Notes under the pieces: model-generated
What the model saw: the letters and a program-made list of their open reading frames with translations, nothing else
Told to the model about the DNA's origin: nothing
The model's database searches: none
Assembly (NCBI GenBank): GCA_052161645.1
Contig: CP197414.1
Strand: one strand, 5' to 3'
Source: Laterigemmans sp052161645
Lineage (GTDB): Bacteria > Planctomycetota > Planctomycetia > Pirellulales > Pirellulaceae
Length of the DNA stretch: 64,000 nucleotides
Translations under genes and position numbers: made by a program
Shown here: positions 63,409 to 64,000 of the stretch, piece by piece
Layout: every line of letters begins with the position of its first letter
Numbering within the stretch: the first letter of the stretch is position 1

Positions 63409-64000
63409 ATGCAGATCCAACGCTATTCATTGCCATGCGCACCAAGTTGGCAGTTGCGATTCATCCGCAATTCATTCCTGCTGAGCTTGGTTTGCTTGAC
63501 CACCGCATCGACAGCCTCTGCTGCTGAGCCGGTTGATTTTAATGCCGACATCCGTCCACTGCTCTCCGGTTCCTGCTTTACTTGCCACGGTCCCGACGAG
63601 AACACGCGGGAAGCCGGGTTGCGGTTGGATACGCAAGCTGGTGCCACGGCCGACATGGGTGGCTACGCCGCGATCGCGCCAGGTTCGCCCGAGGCGAGCG
63701 AATTACTGAACCGGCTCACGACCGACGATGCCGACCTGCAAATGCCACCGGCCGGTCACGGCAAACGATTATCGCCGGCAGAAATTGAAACGATCGAACG
63801 GTGGATTCACCAAGGTGCCAACTACGAAACACATTGGTCTTATCTTCCGCCCGAAAAATCACCCTTGCCCGAAGTCGACAACCAAGCTTGGTCCCAACAT
63901 CCGATTGACCGCTTTGTGCTGGCCCGTTTAAAAGCGGCCGGCCTCTCTCCCTCGGCGCGGGCCGATCGCTTGACGCTCGCTCGCCGCGTTTCGTTGGCGC
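63409..64000 (+). CDS. Planctomycete cytochrome c (PSCyt1) domain protein, 5' part only
   Basis: The frame is open from ATG 63409 to the right edge (about 197 residues). A signal peptide ends near ASAAEP. The haem-binding CxxCH is in LLSGSCFTCHGPDENTREAG at about residues 55-66, followed by LRLDTQAGA and the pattern ADLQMPPAG that provides the distal Met of PSCyt1. After it come HWSYLPPEK and HPIDRFVLARLKAAGL, the start of the DUF1549 domain, so the full protein should be the common PSCyt1-DUF1549-DUF1553 type. These proteins are many-copied in planctomycetes, usually beside sulfatase or DUF1501 genes. Confidence 0.93.
   Translation, partial: MQIQRYSLPCAPSWQLRFIRNSFLLSLVCLTTASTASAAEPVDFNADIRPLLSGSCFTCHGPDENTREAGLRLDTQAGATADMGGYAAIAPGSPEASELLNRLTTDDADLQMPPAGHGKRLSPAEIETIERWIHQGANYETHWSYLPPEKSPLPEVDNQAWSQHPIDRFVLARLKAAGLSPSARADRLTLARRVSLA

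Overview
The window looks like chromosomal DNA of a planctomycete, probably of the Pirellula/Rhodopirellula group. I infer this from gene content rather than a marker gene: a Planctomycete-type cytochrome c (PSCyt1) protein at the right edge, a PEP-CTERM exported protein, a futalosine-route menaquinone pair, DUF6513/DHPS and DUF447 proteins of the kind linked to tetrahydromethanopterin C1 metabolism, very large exported proteins of unknown function, and weak Shine-Dalgarno signals. No rRNA, tRNA, CRISPR array or prophage was recognised.

Layout. 1-4 kb: the end of a MoxR ATPase gene, a DUF58 gene, and a NagB-PIG-L fusion. 4-9.3 kb (minus): S46 peptidase, PepSY membrane protein, and a two-gene osmolyte-type ABC importer. 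9.3-14.1 kb (minus): DUF427 protein, a RAYT transposase between two clusters of 62-bp hairpin repeats, then topoisomerase VI A and B. 14.4-17.2 kb: two small exported proteins, a terminator, a hexulose-phosphate-synthase-like gene and a zinc dehydrogenase. 17.2-20.1 kb (minus): mqnC, mqnA and an RluA-type pseudouridine synthase. 20.2-24.4 kb: DUF6513/DHPS protein, Uma2 nuclease, two small membrane proteins and a NarL-type regulator. 24.8-29.3 kb: a run of two small exported beta-rich proteins, a secretin and a large exported Ig-like protein, the best candidate here for an undescribed surface or secretion system. 29.4-32.6 kb: two bacterial-PH membrane proteins and an AEC transporter. 32.7-36.4 kb: aroB, an epimerase, a pabA/trpG glutaminase and DUF447. 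36.5-41.3 kb: a duplicated permease, a small helical protein, an exported thioredoxin, an S41 protease and a TPR/NPF protein. 41.5-43.6 kb (minus): recJ and rpmG. 43.9-53.2 kb: an acyltransferase-like protein, a 2,124-residue exported protein and a 419-residue exported protein. 53.3-60.5 kb (minus): PEP-CTERM protein, an unrecognised 317-residue protein, M13 peptidase, an unusual sigma factor and YceH. 60.8-64 kb: speA, tag (minus) and the start of a PSCyt1 protein.

How genes may work together. MqnA and MqnC are two steps of one menaquinone pathway. Topo VI A and B form one enzyme. The ABC importer is a two-gene unit. AroB and PabA both feed the chorismate to p-aminobenzoate route, and the DHPS-like and DUF447 proteins may use that product in pterin cofactor synthesis (inference). 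Repeats are frequent: two unrelated intergenic hairpin families, a heptanucleotide run in front of pabA, and 15-bp in-frame tandem repeats inside three genes. All family assignments rest on motifs read by eye; no database search was run.
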